A DNA stretch of 46,286 bases from Caldivirga sp. (GCF_023256255.1 NZ_JAGDXD010000068.1:2084-48369); one strand, 5' to 3'. Positions 1 to 8,583 are shown, numbered from the stretch's first letter. Numbers and translations are program-made. Notes: generated from the letters alone by a model not told the origin.

Positions 1-426
1 GTATAGATGAACCACAAGCGACCTATTGCCATTATTTTCGCCGGTCACTATAATGTCCACTGTCTCGAGTGGGTTCATTAATTCCATTAACTGCCTCCAA
101 TAAGTCTCAACCCACCTCTTCCTAAGCGTCTCAAACATCTCAGTCATCTTCTTAACGATTTTTCTGACTTCCTTCACCTTCCTGTTTTTATCATCCCTAT
201 GCTCCTTAAGCCAATGTGCAAGTAAGTTGATTAATTCATCAATGAAGACTCCTGCCTCGAGCTTACTTCTATGCTTATCAAACCTGCTTTTAAACTCCTC
301 AATTAGTTCCTTAACCTCCTTGATAACGGCTTCATCAGTTAAAGGCTCCTTACAAATAAGTCTCCTACCACGCCTAACACCCCAGCAAATCCTTAATTTC
401 TTAACATCCATCTGGGCCAAGGACAT
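1..426 (-). CDS. Partial hypothetical protein, charged and helical, running off the left edge
   Basis: This minus-strand frame stays open from an ATG at 424-426 to the window edge, giving 142 codons without a stop. The protein begins MSLAQMDVKKLRICWGVRRG and is rich in Lys, Glu and Arg. A central run such as VIKEVKELIEEFKSRF looks helical or coiled. A TATA-like element on the same strand (448-455) lies about 26 bases before the ATG, as expected for a leaderless archaeal message. A second Met follows five codons later. I do not recognise the family. It may be a fragment of a larger gene, since the C-terminus is outside the window. Confidence 0.6.
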   Translation of the reverse strand, partial: MSLAQMDVKKLRICWGVRRGRRLICKEPLTDEAVIKEVKELIEEFKSRFDKHRSKLEAGVFIDELINLLAHWLKEHRDDKNRKVKEVRKIVKKMTEMFETLRKRWVETYWRQLMELMNPLETVDIIVTGENNGNRSLVVHLY

Positions 427-658
427 TAATAGTTCATGCTTAAACTCCTTAAATACTATTTTATTACAAAAATTAAATAGAGCTCAGTAAAAGTTTCAGT
501 CCACTCCTCGTTTATAACCAATATGAAGTCAACAAATAAGAGATAAAAACTTAAGTAAAGCAATAAAGCACATAGTTAAGTTAATTAAGTGGAACTGCCT
601 TGAAATCGACTTTACGCTTTTATGAAAGATTAAGCAATCAGTACCAAATAGAGGAAAG

Positions 659-666
659 CTTAAAAC
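659..666 (+). promoter_or_regulatory. TATA-like box of tRNA-Leu
   Basis: CTTAAAAC lies about 32 bases before the mature 5' end of tRNA-Leu. That predicts a transcription start a few bases upstream of the tRNA and hence a short 5' leader. Confidence 0.5.
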
Positions 667-694
667 AGGGATAACGAATCGCTGACTTGCACTT

Positions 695-779
695 GCGGGG
701 GTGCCCGAGCTTGGTCAAAGGGGGCGGGTTGAGGTCCCGTTGGCGTAGGCCTGCGTGGGTTCAAATCCCACCCCCCGCA
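695..779 (+). tRNA. tRNA-Leu(GAG), intronless, with encoded CCA
   Basis: This is a class II tRNA. The acceptor strand GCGGGGG (695-701) pairs with CCCCCGC (772-778), followed by discriminator A779 and a genomic CCA at 780-782. The anticodon stem-loop is GCGGG-TTGAGGT-CCCGT, so the anticodon is GAG and reads CUU/CUC. A long variable arm precedes the T arm (GTGGG-TTCAAAT-CCCAC). No intron is present. The encoded CCA contrasts with tRNA-Lys and the tRNA-Gly half in this window, which lack it. The gene borders a region of decayed genes. Confidence 0.95.
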
Positions 780-833
780 CCAGTTAGTCATGTCTAACAT
801 TTATAAGAGGAAGTAGGGCTTTGTTTGAACATA

Positions 834-1025
834 TTGAGGGTCTTGGTTATAGTGGTTTTGGTAATGTTAGACATTTCAATGATAGTGATTGCTCAAAACA
901 TAGGACAAGTAATAGCAGCAATGCTAATAGGCTCACGTCCACAGACTCTACTCTATGACTCACAAAACGGATACATATGAATAGCTGCCTTTAATCCAGA
1001 TGCTGTCCTAGTATACGATCTATAA
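834..1025 (+). pseudogene. Relic of a secreted YVTN-type beta-propeller protein
   Basis: A TTG start at 834 opens a reading frame with a hydrophobic, signal-like N-terminus (MRVLVIVVLVMLDISMIVIA). It continues as PQTLLYDSQNGYI, meets TGA at 978-980, and carries on in the same frame as IAAFNPDAVLVYDL to TAA at 1023-1025. The two pieces joined resemble one repeat of YVTN/NHL-type surface beta-propellers, which read roughly LLYDSxNGYIYVANFNxDxVxVID. A TATA-like TTTATAA near 800-806 sits at a plausible promoter distance. Only the signal region and about one repeat survive, so this is a truncated and interrupted remnant. The family assignment rests on one repeat only. Confidence 0.5.
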
Positions 1026-1391
1026 TAATGAATTAAATAATAGCAAAAATACTAATTAAGGTGTCAATGGTCATGGCTATCCCTAAACCTGGCCACAAGC
1101 TTACTTGCATTAACCCCTCCTTAACATGCGTGGAGCTGTCATCGTCCAGGTTAACCAATTCATCATTAGCCTTAAGCCTACTATAACTAGCTTAAACATA
1201 CCTTACCTTTCCACATCTAAGGTCTCTACCTGGATTAGCCTAAGGGATTAATGCGCAGTCCGCTGGAGGTTATCCATTAGGCTTTTATCAAACCATTTAA
1301 TACACGGATGATTAAGATTCATAAATTAGGATTTAGCTAAGATTTAGCGTACAGATTAGGCCATTAAATATAGGGTAAGGTTTATTTACTA
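1026..1391. other. Intergenic stretch without a recognisable gene
   Basis: I see no open frame of convincing length, no tRNA arms and no clear C/D or CRISPR pattern. It may be degenerate remains of the surface-protein gene upstream. Its right end holds a TATA-like TTTATTTAC (about 1380-1388) that probably serves the ATPase gene at 1423. Confidence 0.4.
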
Positions 1392-1421
1392 AGGGGGGTT
1401 AGTAACTTAGGGGGGTTAGTT
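1392..1421 (+). repeat. Tandem 17-base G-rich repeat before the ATPase start
   Basis: AGGGGGGTTAGT occurs twice with a period of 17 bases (1392-1403 and 1409-1420), ending directly before the ATG at 1423. The G-run of the second copy could act as a Shine-Dalgarno-like element (inference). The exact duplication could instead be an operator or a slippage product. Confidence 0.7.
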
Positions 1422-1422
1422 C

Positions 1423-2475
1423 ATGTTGTTTGACCCTGCGCCTAAGCGTAGCAGGGATGATTTATTCAACTTTGAGAATGAGCTTAGGCAATTTGTTCAA
1501 TCATTAACCATGGATAGGTTGATACTCGTGACTGGGTTGAGGAGGTATGGTAAGACATCGCTAATATTGACTGGGTTAAGTGAGGCTAAAGCTAGGCACA
1601 TCTACGTTGACTGCAGGCTCCTGCCAAATAATCCAACGATGAGGGACCTAATAGGCCTCATGGTTAACAGTGGATTGGGTAATGGGTGGTTCAGGGATAT
1701 TATCAGAAGCCTTGACTTCATAGAGGTTGGAGTGTTTGGGGTTAGATTGAGGGTTAGGAGGGTTGGCGAGGGTCTCGTTAGGTTAATTGAGGAGTTGGGA
1801 GAGTCCGTGCTTGTCCTCGATGAAGCCCAGCTACTAAGGGGTATTAAAGGGTTTAATATACCGAGGCTACTGGCCTACATCTACGACCATTTAAAGACTA
1901 GGGTTGTGCTATCCGGCTCCGAGGTTGGGTTACTTTACGACTTCCTAGGTCTCCACAAGCCTGACTCACCGCTTTTCGGTAGGGCTTATAGGGAGGTTAG
2001 GTTAAGGCCCCTTAGCGAGGATAAGGCCATCGAGTTCCTTAGGCTGGGCTTTAGGCAGGTGGGTATTGAACCCCCTGAGGCCATCATCCACGAGGCCATT
2101 AAGAGACTTGGTGGCGTGGTGGGTTGGTTAACCTACTTCGGCTACAATTACGCTAGGGGAATGAGAGACCTAGAAGCCATTATAGATGATGCATCTAGGC
2201 TGATTGCCTCAGAGGTTAATAAGATGCTTGACGTATATAGCGTAGCTAGAGCCAGGTATGTGGCTGTTCTAAATGCCGTAGCCACCTTAGGTAAAGCCAA
2301 CTGGACCTCTATCAAAAACATAGTGGAGGCTAGGCTAGGCAAAATACCAGACACCACGCTCAATAACATACTTAGAAACCTAGAGAGGGTTGGAGTAATT
2401 GCAAAGACTAATAAGGAGTACACAATAACTGACCCAATTACGCGTGAGGCAATCGTTAGAGACTATGTTAAATGA
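1423..2475 (+). CDS. Archaeal ATPase (ATPase_2/MNS-type STAND-like family)
   Basis: The 350-residue protein starts with MLFDPAPKRSRDDLF, the typical opening of archaeal P-loop ATPases of the PF01637 type. A Walker A (GLRRYGKTSL, about residues 39-48) is followed by a hydrophobic Walker B with LVLDEAQ (about 130-136) and a sensor-like VVLSGSEVGLL. The C-terminal part (from about 270) resembles a winged helix. Such proteins are abundant in crenarchaea, often near mobile or decaying regions, and their cellular roles are largely undefined. It is intact in length and motifs while its neighbours are decayed. It appears to be transcribed alone. Confidence 0.9.
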   Translation: MLFDPAPKRSRDDLFNFENELRQFVQSLTMDRLILVTGLRRYGKTSLILTGLSEAKARHIYVDCRLLPNNPTMRDLIGLMVNSGLGNGWFRDIIRSLDFIEVGVFGVRLRVRRVGEGLVRLIEELGESVLVLDEAQLLRGIKGFNIPRLLAYIYDHLKTRVVLSGSEVGLLYDFLGLHKPDSPLFGRAYREVRLRPLSEDKAIEFLRLGFRQVGIEPPEAIIHEAIKRLGGVVGWLTYFGYNYARGMRDLEAIIDDASRLIASEVNKMLDVYSVARARYVAVLNAVATLGKANWTSIKNIVEARLGKIPDTTLNNILRNLERVGVIAKTNKEYTITDPITREAIVRDYVK

Positions 2476-2873
2476 TGCTTAATTGGGCGTGGGCCTGCGT
2501 GGACGATGTGATTTAGGTAAATTCACTACGCCTGGGAAATGCTAGATCTAGGGGGTAAGCATTATTAGTTACGAGACCTACACTGTGGGGATACTTAACA
2601 GTACCATTATGCGTGAAATTAACATACTTAAACACTAATTACCTTCTTAAGTATACCACATTTAAAAATACTATATACCGAGTAATATTCCTCACCATAC
2701 TCATAGGGATGTATAACGGTACATCAATACCAGTTGACGTCTTAACAAGTGTAGATGCAGTATATGAAGAAGACTTATCATTTACCATGCAACTCAACAT
2801 CACTTCCTAAACTAGGAATTAGTGGGTTATGTTGAGTAAACGAGACTAAATTAGCGTAGGGATAAGGCGTAGG
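2476..2873. other. Intergenic stretch with short broken reading frames
   Basis: No convincing gene is visible. A 65-codon plus-strand frame (2613-2810) and a short run reading SYETYTVGILNSTIMREINI (near 2567-2626) look protein-like but lie in different frames and have no family I can name. They may be remnants of a decayed gene. The right end meets the 3' end of the minus-strand surface-protein gene. Confidence 0.4.
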
Positions 2874-3620
2874 TTAGTTTATGGTAATACTGCTTGATAT
2901 CGAATCTAGGATTAATTCTATTCCGCAGCCTGGCTTCGTCGCATTGATTGTTCCTGTTCCTGCTATTGAATTTCCTGGGTAGCTTACTGTGCTTGACGTT
3001 GCGTCTATTAGTAGGCATGTGTTTGTTGGCGTGCTTACATTTAGTGATGAAGCCGTTGAATCTACGTGGTAGTGTCCCATTCCCTTAATACTGATATTAG
3101 CTTCTGAGGATTGTATGGTTATTGAGGCGTTACTTACGTTCGATATCTTCATAGTTATGGCTGAGGCTGATAAATGTAGGTTAAGGTTTCTTAAACCATC
3201 AATATTTAGATTAATGGCTGATGCTGAATCTTTAAACGAAACACTAGCAGTACTTGATGGCACGTAAATGCTAATACCTACTATGCATGTGTATACTGGA
3301 TAAAACTGCCCACTTGGGCATGTTGCTGAGCTGATATTAATGTATGTTACTTCACCAATCCTACTAACCGTGTAGTATACTGTTGGTTTAGGCATTAGTG
3401 GTGTATATATTATTGTTAAGTTGACCTCAGTGCTTTGGCCATCATATTCATCAATATGCACAATACCCGGTACCTTGGATTCAATAGCAATTACAGGTGT
3501 TTCCGAGTAATTTGAGCCATACGTGACGTGACTCAGCATGTTTGGCGCCACATATATAAGTAGATATGCCACTGCAATGGCTACTATTATCACCATTATT
3601 GCCTTCACAACCAAATCCAT
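2874..3620 (-). CDS. Membrane-anchored extracellular protein, Ser/Thr/Asn-rich, possibly DUF4097-like
   Basis: I chose the ATG at 3620 because it follows the upstream stop by four bases and has a good Shine-Dalgarno (GAGGAGTGAG) just before it; the frame is open twelve codons further. The 248-residue protein has one N-terminal membrane segment (about residues 4-24). A long outside domain follows, with many N-glycosylation sequons and short alternating beta patterns such as NLNIDGLRNLNLHLSASAIT. That pattern resembles the DUF4097 beta-repeat fold. It is the last gene of an operon with a small membrane protein and an ArsR-type regulator. The function is unknown and a cell-surface role is inferred. 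Confidence 0.75.
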   Translation of the reverse strand: MDLVVKAIMVIIVAIAVAYLLIYVAPNMLSHVTYGSNYSETPVIAIESKVPGIVHIDEYDGQSTEVNLTIIYTPLMPKPTVYYTVSRIGEVTYINISSATCPSGQFYPVYTCIVGISIYVPSSTASVSFKDSASAINLNIDGLRNLNLHLSASAITMKISNVSNASITIQSSEANISIKGMGHYHVDSTASSLNVSTPTNTCLLIDATSSTVSYPGNSIAGTGTINATKPGCGIELILDSISSSITIN

Positions 3621-3624
3621 GTTC

Positions 3625-3924
3625 TCACTCCTCAATAGCCTTCTTAAGCTCATCAATCTTAGCGTTCAATTCACTAATCCTACTACTTAACTCGCTTAGC
3701 TGCTTCTCTAAATTGCCACCGGCTTCAACACTTCTCCAAGCCATAAGCTTAATAACCCTCGCCCATACACTTATCGCGATTATAAAGACTATGAAGTCGA
3801 ATACTACACCATCAATGCCGGTGTACATTACCACTAGGGCTCCGACCACGGCTAGGGCTGCCCACACTATGGCTGTCACTATTATTAGACCCCTCTCGCT
3901 TAAGTTACTGCTCACGGCTGCCAC
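3625..3924 (-). CDS. Small two-helix membrane protein with C-terminal coiled coil
   Basis: This 99-residue protein starts with GTG at 3924 (or GTG at 3915), overlapping the end of the HTH gene, which suggests translational coupling. Two hydrophobic segments (about residues 13-35 and 40-58) precede a heptad-like coiled coil ending LSSRISELNAKIDELKKAIE. The layout fits an inner-membrane protein with a cytoplasmic coiled-coil tail. That tail could bind the HTH protein or the membrane-anchored protein encoded next to it (inference). No enzymatic motif is visible. Confidence 0.75.
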   Translation of the reverse strand: MAAVSSNLSERGLIIVTAIVWAALAVVGALVVMYTGIDGVVFDFIVFIIAISVWARVIKLMAWRSVEAGGNLEKQLSELSSRISELNAKIDELKKAIEE

Positions 3925-4222
3925 CCATTAATTTCACTATGTAGTCTGGGTACACGGTTACCTTGAAGTCCACTAATTGGTAATACCTCAAAGCCCTCGC
4001 TTCCCCAGGCACTAACTCCACCCTTGAGGTTACTAGGCCGGCTTTCTGGAGCTTGTTTAAGTGTACTTTTGCTAATGCCCTGCTTACACCAAGCCTCTTC
4101 GCTATGTCTGCCAAGTAAAGTTGCCCATTCATCCTCAGTAATGCTATTATCCTTAACCTCATTGGATGACCTAGGGCATCCATTATCCTCGCCAGCTCCT
4201 CTAGGGAGTTCACCTCCACCAT
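3905..4222 (-). CDS. ArsR-type winged-helix transcription regulator
   Basis: The 105-residue protein contains a compact winged helix: a helical ALGHPMRLRIIALL segment, then LADIAKRLGVSRALAKVHLNKLQKAG as the recognition region (about residues 36-63), and a wing with charged residues. No metal-binding Cys pair is visible, so it is not a classic metal sensor. It is first in an operon with two membrane proteins. A TATA-like GTATTTAAATAT (4254-4265) sits about 26 bases before an ATG at 4232 that is out of frame with this gene. The in-frame ATG at 4222 would leave a leader of about ten bases. Confidence 0.85.
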   Translation of the reverse strand: MVEVNSLEELARIMDALGHPMRLRIIALLRMNGQLYLADIAKRLGVSRALAKVHLNKLQKAGLVTSRVELVPGEARALRYYQLVDFKVTVYPDYIVKLMGGSREQ

Positions 4223-4253
4223 GCTTGTCCATTGTGTAATTAAAAAATTACTA

Positions 4254-4265
4254 GTATTTAAATAT
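4254..4265 (-). promoter_or_regulatory. TATA-like box of the HTH/membrane-protein operon
   Basis: GTATTTAAATAT on the minus strand predicts a start near 4232, about ten bases before the chosen ATG of the ArsR-type gene. Confidence 0.5.
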
Positions 4266-4381
4266 TACCCCACTCATAGAATGAACGGTCATGATAATGT
4301 AAGGGGCATACCTTAACAGTAGGAGTAGCTGTATTCAAATTATCTTAATAGTTCTCAATCTTAAATAATTCTGACTCAGTA

Positions 4382-5722
4382 TCATATATTAAGATTGCTT
4401 AGATGCTTCCTCCTATATGTAATTATCATAGTTATCGTAGTTATAATAGTGATAACCCACAGTATGATCATTGTATATGCATTGTCAAAGAGAATGTAAT
4501 ACCAAGAGTCATTAATTAACTGCGATTCACTGCTTATGTATAGTGAGTTATCAAAGAAGTAGAGGAAGTACTTATCATTCACCAAGAACACCGGCGTTAT
4601 GTATGGTAGTATGGAGTCTGGGCTTGGTGTGTTTATTATAGGTAGCTTCAATGGCCTAGTGAATTCATGAATCACGAAACCGCTTGTTACGTTCATGATT
4701 GCTACCAACTCCTTATACCCATAAACACCATAAGATACACTACGAGCACCGTTATGCCTTTATCCATAGGATTAAGTGCCGCTTAGGTTATTGATTAGGA
4801 AACCAACTTTTGGCCTACCACTTAATAGATCTATGCCGCATAAGGATGAGCCGTAGCAAGGATTTATAAGTACGCTATCCACGACAGTGGAGTAGTAAAT
4901 ACCTTCACTTTCCATGTTAGTTAGGTTTTCACGGTATATTACTGATCCATTAGAATCATTAATAAGCAACAGCACATTACTATTATTATATTCGCTGTAA
5001 AGTAAGGTTACGTAGTTATTAACTGTAGCTAACATAGGTGAGGTTCTTCCAAACACCCATGAAAGATCCACGTACTGCGCCATTGGTACTTCCCAATTAA
5101 GTTTAAGTGACCCATTTTCATTAATACTTAATTTTACTAAAGTACCAGGTTAAAGAAGACCCCATTGATATTACGTAAACACTATTATTCACAATGTTGA
5201 ACATTAGACTAGGGAAATTAATGTAAAGCATGCATATAGTACTCTTATTACTGTAGATTGAACTGAAGAAGCCATAATTCAGAGTTACTCCATTGCTCTC
5301 ATTAACCCTAAGCAGGCATATTCCAGGGACATAATTATTAACAATACTGCTTCTATTTATGCACGTATACACTATGTTTAATGCCCTGTCTATACAATTA
5401 ACTTTCATTTGAGGCCAAGCTATGAATATATCCGTAGTGTTTACCGCCGTTGGTGGGTAAACTCTCATTATACACCCATTACTTAGATCAAAATCGTGAA
5501 TTTCCAAAATTGCGTGCTGCTAGTATTAATATACCCTAGCACAATGTACCTGCCGCAGGATGCGATTAAACCATTCACATCACTCATAGACCGGATATAG
5601 GGTAATGGACTTAGGTAGAGGTAAGCGTATGTTACTAGTAGAGATAGAGTGAATAATGATACTGTAATTAATAGGAACCTTAACTTGGGTATACTGGAGT
5701 TAATAGGATAAGTAAATAAGCA
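4382..5722 (-). pseudogene. Decayed membrane-anchored surface protein (beta-propeller-like), frameshifted
   Basis: Four pieces in order appear to form one former gene. The N-terminal piece has a membrane segment (LLITVSLFTLSLLVTYAYLY) and ends near 5480 in a stop. The next piece (5121-5507) continues after a frameshift. The third (about 4772-5140) follows another frameshift. The last piece (to 4382) lies in the same frame as the third but after two in-frame TAA stops near 4772 and 4760. It ends with a membrane segment (MIILWVITIITTITMII) and a basic tail RRKHL. The outside part is rich in sequons and beta-like repeats. Sequencing errors alone would not easily explain two frameshifts plus two stops. 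Confidence 0.7.
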
Positions 5723-6035
5723 TTATGGTATGTATCCGTAAGCTAATTCTACCCACGCTTCTTGCAATTCTTACATAACCATTGAACACGCATATGATGG
5801 TAATGATTATATTAAACTTGATAACACCAATAATGCTTTTACATTTCTTATCTAGGCCGGTTAAATGCATGAATTTAACAATCTCTATGGAGTTAATTTA
5901 AGACGCAAGTATTAAGGGTTATTATTTAATCATTAATAGCTTTATAACAGTTAAATCACTACATATTGGATCATTCAGTATCAATATACTCCTCTTAAGC
6001 TTCATGGAGCACTCAATCGCATCTGAGGTGCATAC
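5723..6035. other. AT-rich intergenic stretch, nothing recognised
   Basis: I found no open frame, tRNA, repeat or clear sRNA box pattern here. It lies between the 5' end of a decayed gene and a small hypothetical frame on the same strand. Confidence 0.4.
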
Positions 6036-6236
6036 TTATCTCATAGCGAATCTAAAAGTTATGAGCAAGTTCATGGGTTTCATGTCAACACTAGCGTTCG
6101 TTAATTCATTCCGTATCTTTACTATTGGTTCCTTTAGTTGATTTATTAAATCTACGACACCAGATGCTTTATGAATTTTCCTTAGGCATTCATCACCCGC
6201 ATTGGCTAAATGATAATTAATTTTACTGCATTTCAT
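6036..6236 (-). CDS. Possible small hypothetical protein
   Basis: A 66-codon frame begins MKCSKINYHLANAGDECL and ends LLITFRFAMR. The amino-acid make-up is plausible for a folded helical peptide, but I recognise no family. An AT-rich region upstream could contain a promoter. It lies at the edge of a decayed region and may be a remnant. It is listed as possible only. Confidence 0.3.
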   Translation of the reverse strand: MKCSKINYHLANAGDECLRKIHKASGVVDLINQLKEPIVKIRNELTNASVDMKPMNLLITFRFAMR

Positions 6237-6363
6237 TAATTATTTCATAAAAATTCACTAAAGAATTATTTATCTTTATTTAACACTATTCTCAATATGC
6301 ATTATCCTAATTGATGAGAATACTTTTTAGAACCCTATTAATAAGGTTAAATGGGTCTTAATT

Positions 6364-7476
6364 ATGGGTGTGGTCACTGTGGTAGGCTTAGGTTCAATGG
6401 GTAAGGCTGCCTTATACTACTTGCTTAAGCACACTAATCATGAGGTGTGGGGTTATGATAAATCAAGTGAGGTTGTTAACAATGCATTAAGCTTGGGGGC
6501 TAATGCCGTCAGAGCTGATGTAATGGATGATTCAGTCACCAAGAAGATAGCAAGTAATTCTGATGTCGTCTTAACTGCTGTGCCACAATCCATTGCTGAT
6601 TCACTGGTGATTAAGCTTCATGATTATGGAGTTAACGTTGTTGATTTAATATTCCTATGGAAGTTCAGTGATGAGGTGGCGGGTAGGGTTAAGAATGGGC
6701 CTCTTGTAATACCTGCCTGTGGATGGGCCCCAGGCTTAACTAATCTGCTTGCAGTCGCAGCATCCTCAGAATTAGATATAGTTGAGGAGGTGGGTATCCA
6801 CGTTGGTGGTAATCCAGTGAACCCAAGGCCACCGCTGTACTATGACCTGCTCTTCTCGGTTGAGAGCACTATTGAAGAGTACGTGAGGCCAGCTACCATT
6901 ATGTTTAACGGTGAGTTAAAGAACGTTGACCCATTATCATTCATTTACCCATTCAAGACATGGCTTATTGAGGGTGATTTCTCGGAATTCTACACTGATG
7001 GCCTATCAACCCTAATCGTCACTATGCCTAAGTGGTTTAGAACCATTAAAACAATGTATGAGAGGACCATTAGGTGGAGCAGGCACTTGGAGGTAATGAG
7101 GGTTCTTAAGGACCTTGGCTTACTCAACAATACCGATGTGCTTGTTAAATCACTAGGCAATGTCCTTAAGCCTGGAGTTGAGGATTTTTCACTAACAATC
7201 GTGGAGGCAAAGGGCATGATTAATGGTGAACCTGCCAAGATCGCATTCGAGGGGATTGATTATGCGAGGGAGGGATTCACTTCAATGGCTAGGTTAACTG
7301 GGTTCACTGCAGCTATAGTTGCTGATTTAGTTGCTAAGAAGGCTATTGTAGGTAGTGGTTTAGTTCCAATTGAGGAGGCTTATGTTAGGAATAGGGATGT
7401 TTTACGGCAAGTGCTTAATGGGCTTAAGGCTGAGAACGTGAAGTTCATGCTTACGAAAACGGTAACGGCACCTTAA
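6364..7476 (+). CDS. Saccharopine dehydrogenase family oxidoreductase (lysine-6-dehydrogenase-like)
   Basis: The 370-residue protein opens with a Rossmann NAD(P)-binding motif (VVGLGSMGKAAL, about residues 6-17). Its second conserved block, ACGWAPGLTNLLA (about 118-130), is typical of the saccharopine dehydrogenase/lysine dehydrogenase group. The length matches lysine 6-dehydrogenase-type enzymes, which oxidise the side-chain amino group of lysine. The substrate cannot be fixed from sequence. It is flanked by non-coding sequence and appears to be transcribed alone. It is the first clearly intact metabolic gene after the decayed left region. Confidence 0.85.
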   Translation: MGVVTVVGLGSMGKAALYYLLKHTNHEVWGYDKSSEVVNNALSLGANAVRADVMDDSVTKKIASNSDVVLTAVPQSIADSLVIKLHDYGVNVVDLIFLWKFSDEVAGRVKNGPLVIPACGWAPGLTNLLAVAASSELDIVEEVGIHVGGNPVNPRPPLYYDLLFSVESTIEEYVRPATIMFNGELKNVDPLSFIYPFKTWLIEGDFSEFYTDGLSTLIVTMPKWFRTIKTMYERTIRWSRHLEVMRVLKDLGLLNNTDVLVKSLGNVLKPGVEDFSLTIVEAKGMINGEPAKIAFEGIDYAREGFTSMARLTGFTAAIVADLVAKKAIVGSGLVPIEEAYVRNRDVLRQVLNGLKAENVKFMLTKTVTAP

Positions 7477-7641
7477 ATATTAATTAATACCCCATTAGAT
7501 AATGCTGATTATTGCTGCAGCATCACTATCCCCCTTGAATCCAATCCCCTAGGGCAACTAAGGAGAAACCACCACAGTGAGGAGGCCAGCGGGAAACGTA
7601 ATCGCTGCGAAATCACGGCAAATGGGAAACACTAAGATGCA

Positions 7642-8583
7642 TTACTTACTTGTCTTGGTTAACTTAGCCACTTCCTTAGCTAATGAAACAATGTTGAGTG
7701 CTACTTCAACGGCGTTATTACCGAATACATATGTTATTGGTTCAATACCGTAACCTCCAATATCTACAATTACCTTGGGTTTACTGGCTACGTAGGCTGA
7801 TATGACCCTACCTATTATTTCCTCTTCAGTAGGTTTCATTGACCCGCTCGTCTTTACCATACTCCATCCAAGTGACTTAATGGCCTCCTCCACATCATTC
7901 CCCCACTTAACTGAGGCAACAGCCCTAGTTGATGGGTCACTATGTGAGATCCCTATAAGTATCATTGCTAGGTGGCTGCTGGCTCCGTATGTTGGGGGGT
8001 TCCACGCCTTCACTCTTCCCTCAACCTTATCTATCCTACCTGGTACAGCGGCAACATCACTTGGATCCCTTGGGTTGGGTATTGCCTCAGCTATGTTCAT
8101 TAGAACACCTGGTACTAATAACGAGACCTCAGGGTTAGCTTCAAGAATCCTAATTGCCTCCTCCACATTCATAACCACCGCATCCCTCGGCATTATTACT
8201 ATTGAGCAGACATTGCAGTTAGTGGGTATGTCAGCCTTAATCATCCTATGGGCATCACAGAGCCTTAGGCTAGCTAGGTCCAGTAACAGGGTACTCATAA
8301 TGTATCTTGACGCTTCATCATAACGGTCATTAATGATCATTTCAACCACAGCCTTACTAACGTTAATAACTAGACTCAGTAAGTTAAGCTTCCTAGCCTT
8401 CTCAAGGTAGTAATCATACTGATTCATCAACCTGTTAACCATTGGTTGAGTAACCCCAAGTACTTTAGCTATCCTAGATTGAGAGTAGCCTCTTTCAGCA
8501 AGCTCCCTAGCCACCTCAGCCTTAATTAGGGGTATGACCTCATCAACCAGGAATTCCAACCCCAGGTTAAGCACATTAATCAA
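7642..8583 (-). CDS. thiR: HTH-ThiN transcription regulator of thiamine metabolism (ThiR type)
   Basis: The N-terminal part carries a helix-turn-helix (GYSQSRIAKVLGVTQPMVNR, about residues 32-51). The C-terminal half (about 140-305) matches ThiN, the thiamine-phosphate synthase domain, with NPRDPSDVAAVPGRID, SVKWGNDVEEAI and a closing VFGNNAVEVALNIV. ThiN alone or fused to ThiD makes thiamine phosphate. HTH-ThiN proteins without ThiD have been described as archaeal thiamine regulators that sense a thiamine phosphate. The start is TTG at 8583, with a TATA-like CTTTAAAAC about 25 bases upstream (8600-8612). No thiamine gene is adjacent in this window. Confidence 0.85.
   Translation of the reverse strand: MINVLNLGLEFLVDEVIPLIKAEVARELAERGYSQSRIAKVLGVTQPMVNRLMNQYDYYLEKARKLNLLSLVINVSKAVVEMIINDRYDEASRYIMSTLLLDLASLRLCDAHRMIKADIPTNCNVCSIVIMPRDAVVMNVEEAIRILEANPEVSLLVPGVLMNIAEAIPNPRDPSDVAAVPGRIDKVEGRVKAWNPPTYGASSHLAMILIGISHSDPSTRAVASVKWGNDVEEAIKSLGWSMVKTSGSMKPTEEEIIGRVISAYVASKPKVIVDIGGYGIEPITYVFGNNAVEVALNIVSLAKEVAKLTKTSK

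Noticed and set aside
500-690. CRISPR-like or insertion-sequence repeats near the left end
   Set aside because: No unit is repeated at regular spacing and no transposase or terminal repeats are seen.
1157-1200. A minus-strand C/D-like pattern with ATGATGA and CGATGA
   Set aside because: No proper D or D' box lies at guide distance.
2473-2520. A possible C/D box sRNA after the ATPase gene
   Set aside because: A C-like ATGATG occurs, but no D or D' CTGA follows at the right spacing.
3912-4232. A 106-codon minus-strand frame starting at ATG 4232, at a good TATA distance
   Set aside because: It overlaps the ArsR-type gene in another frame and has low-complexity, unfamiliar residues; the HTH frame has clear motifs.
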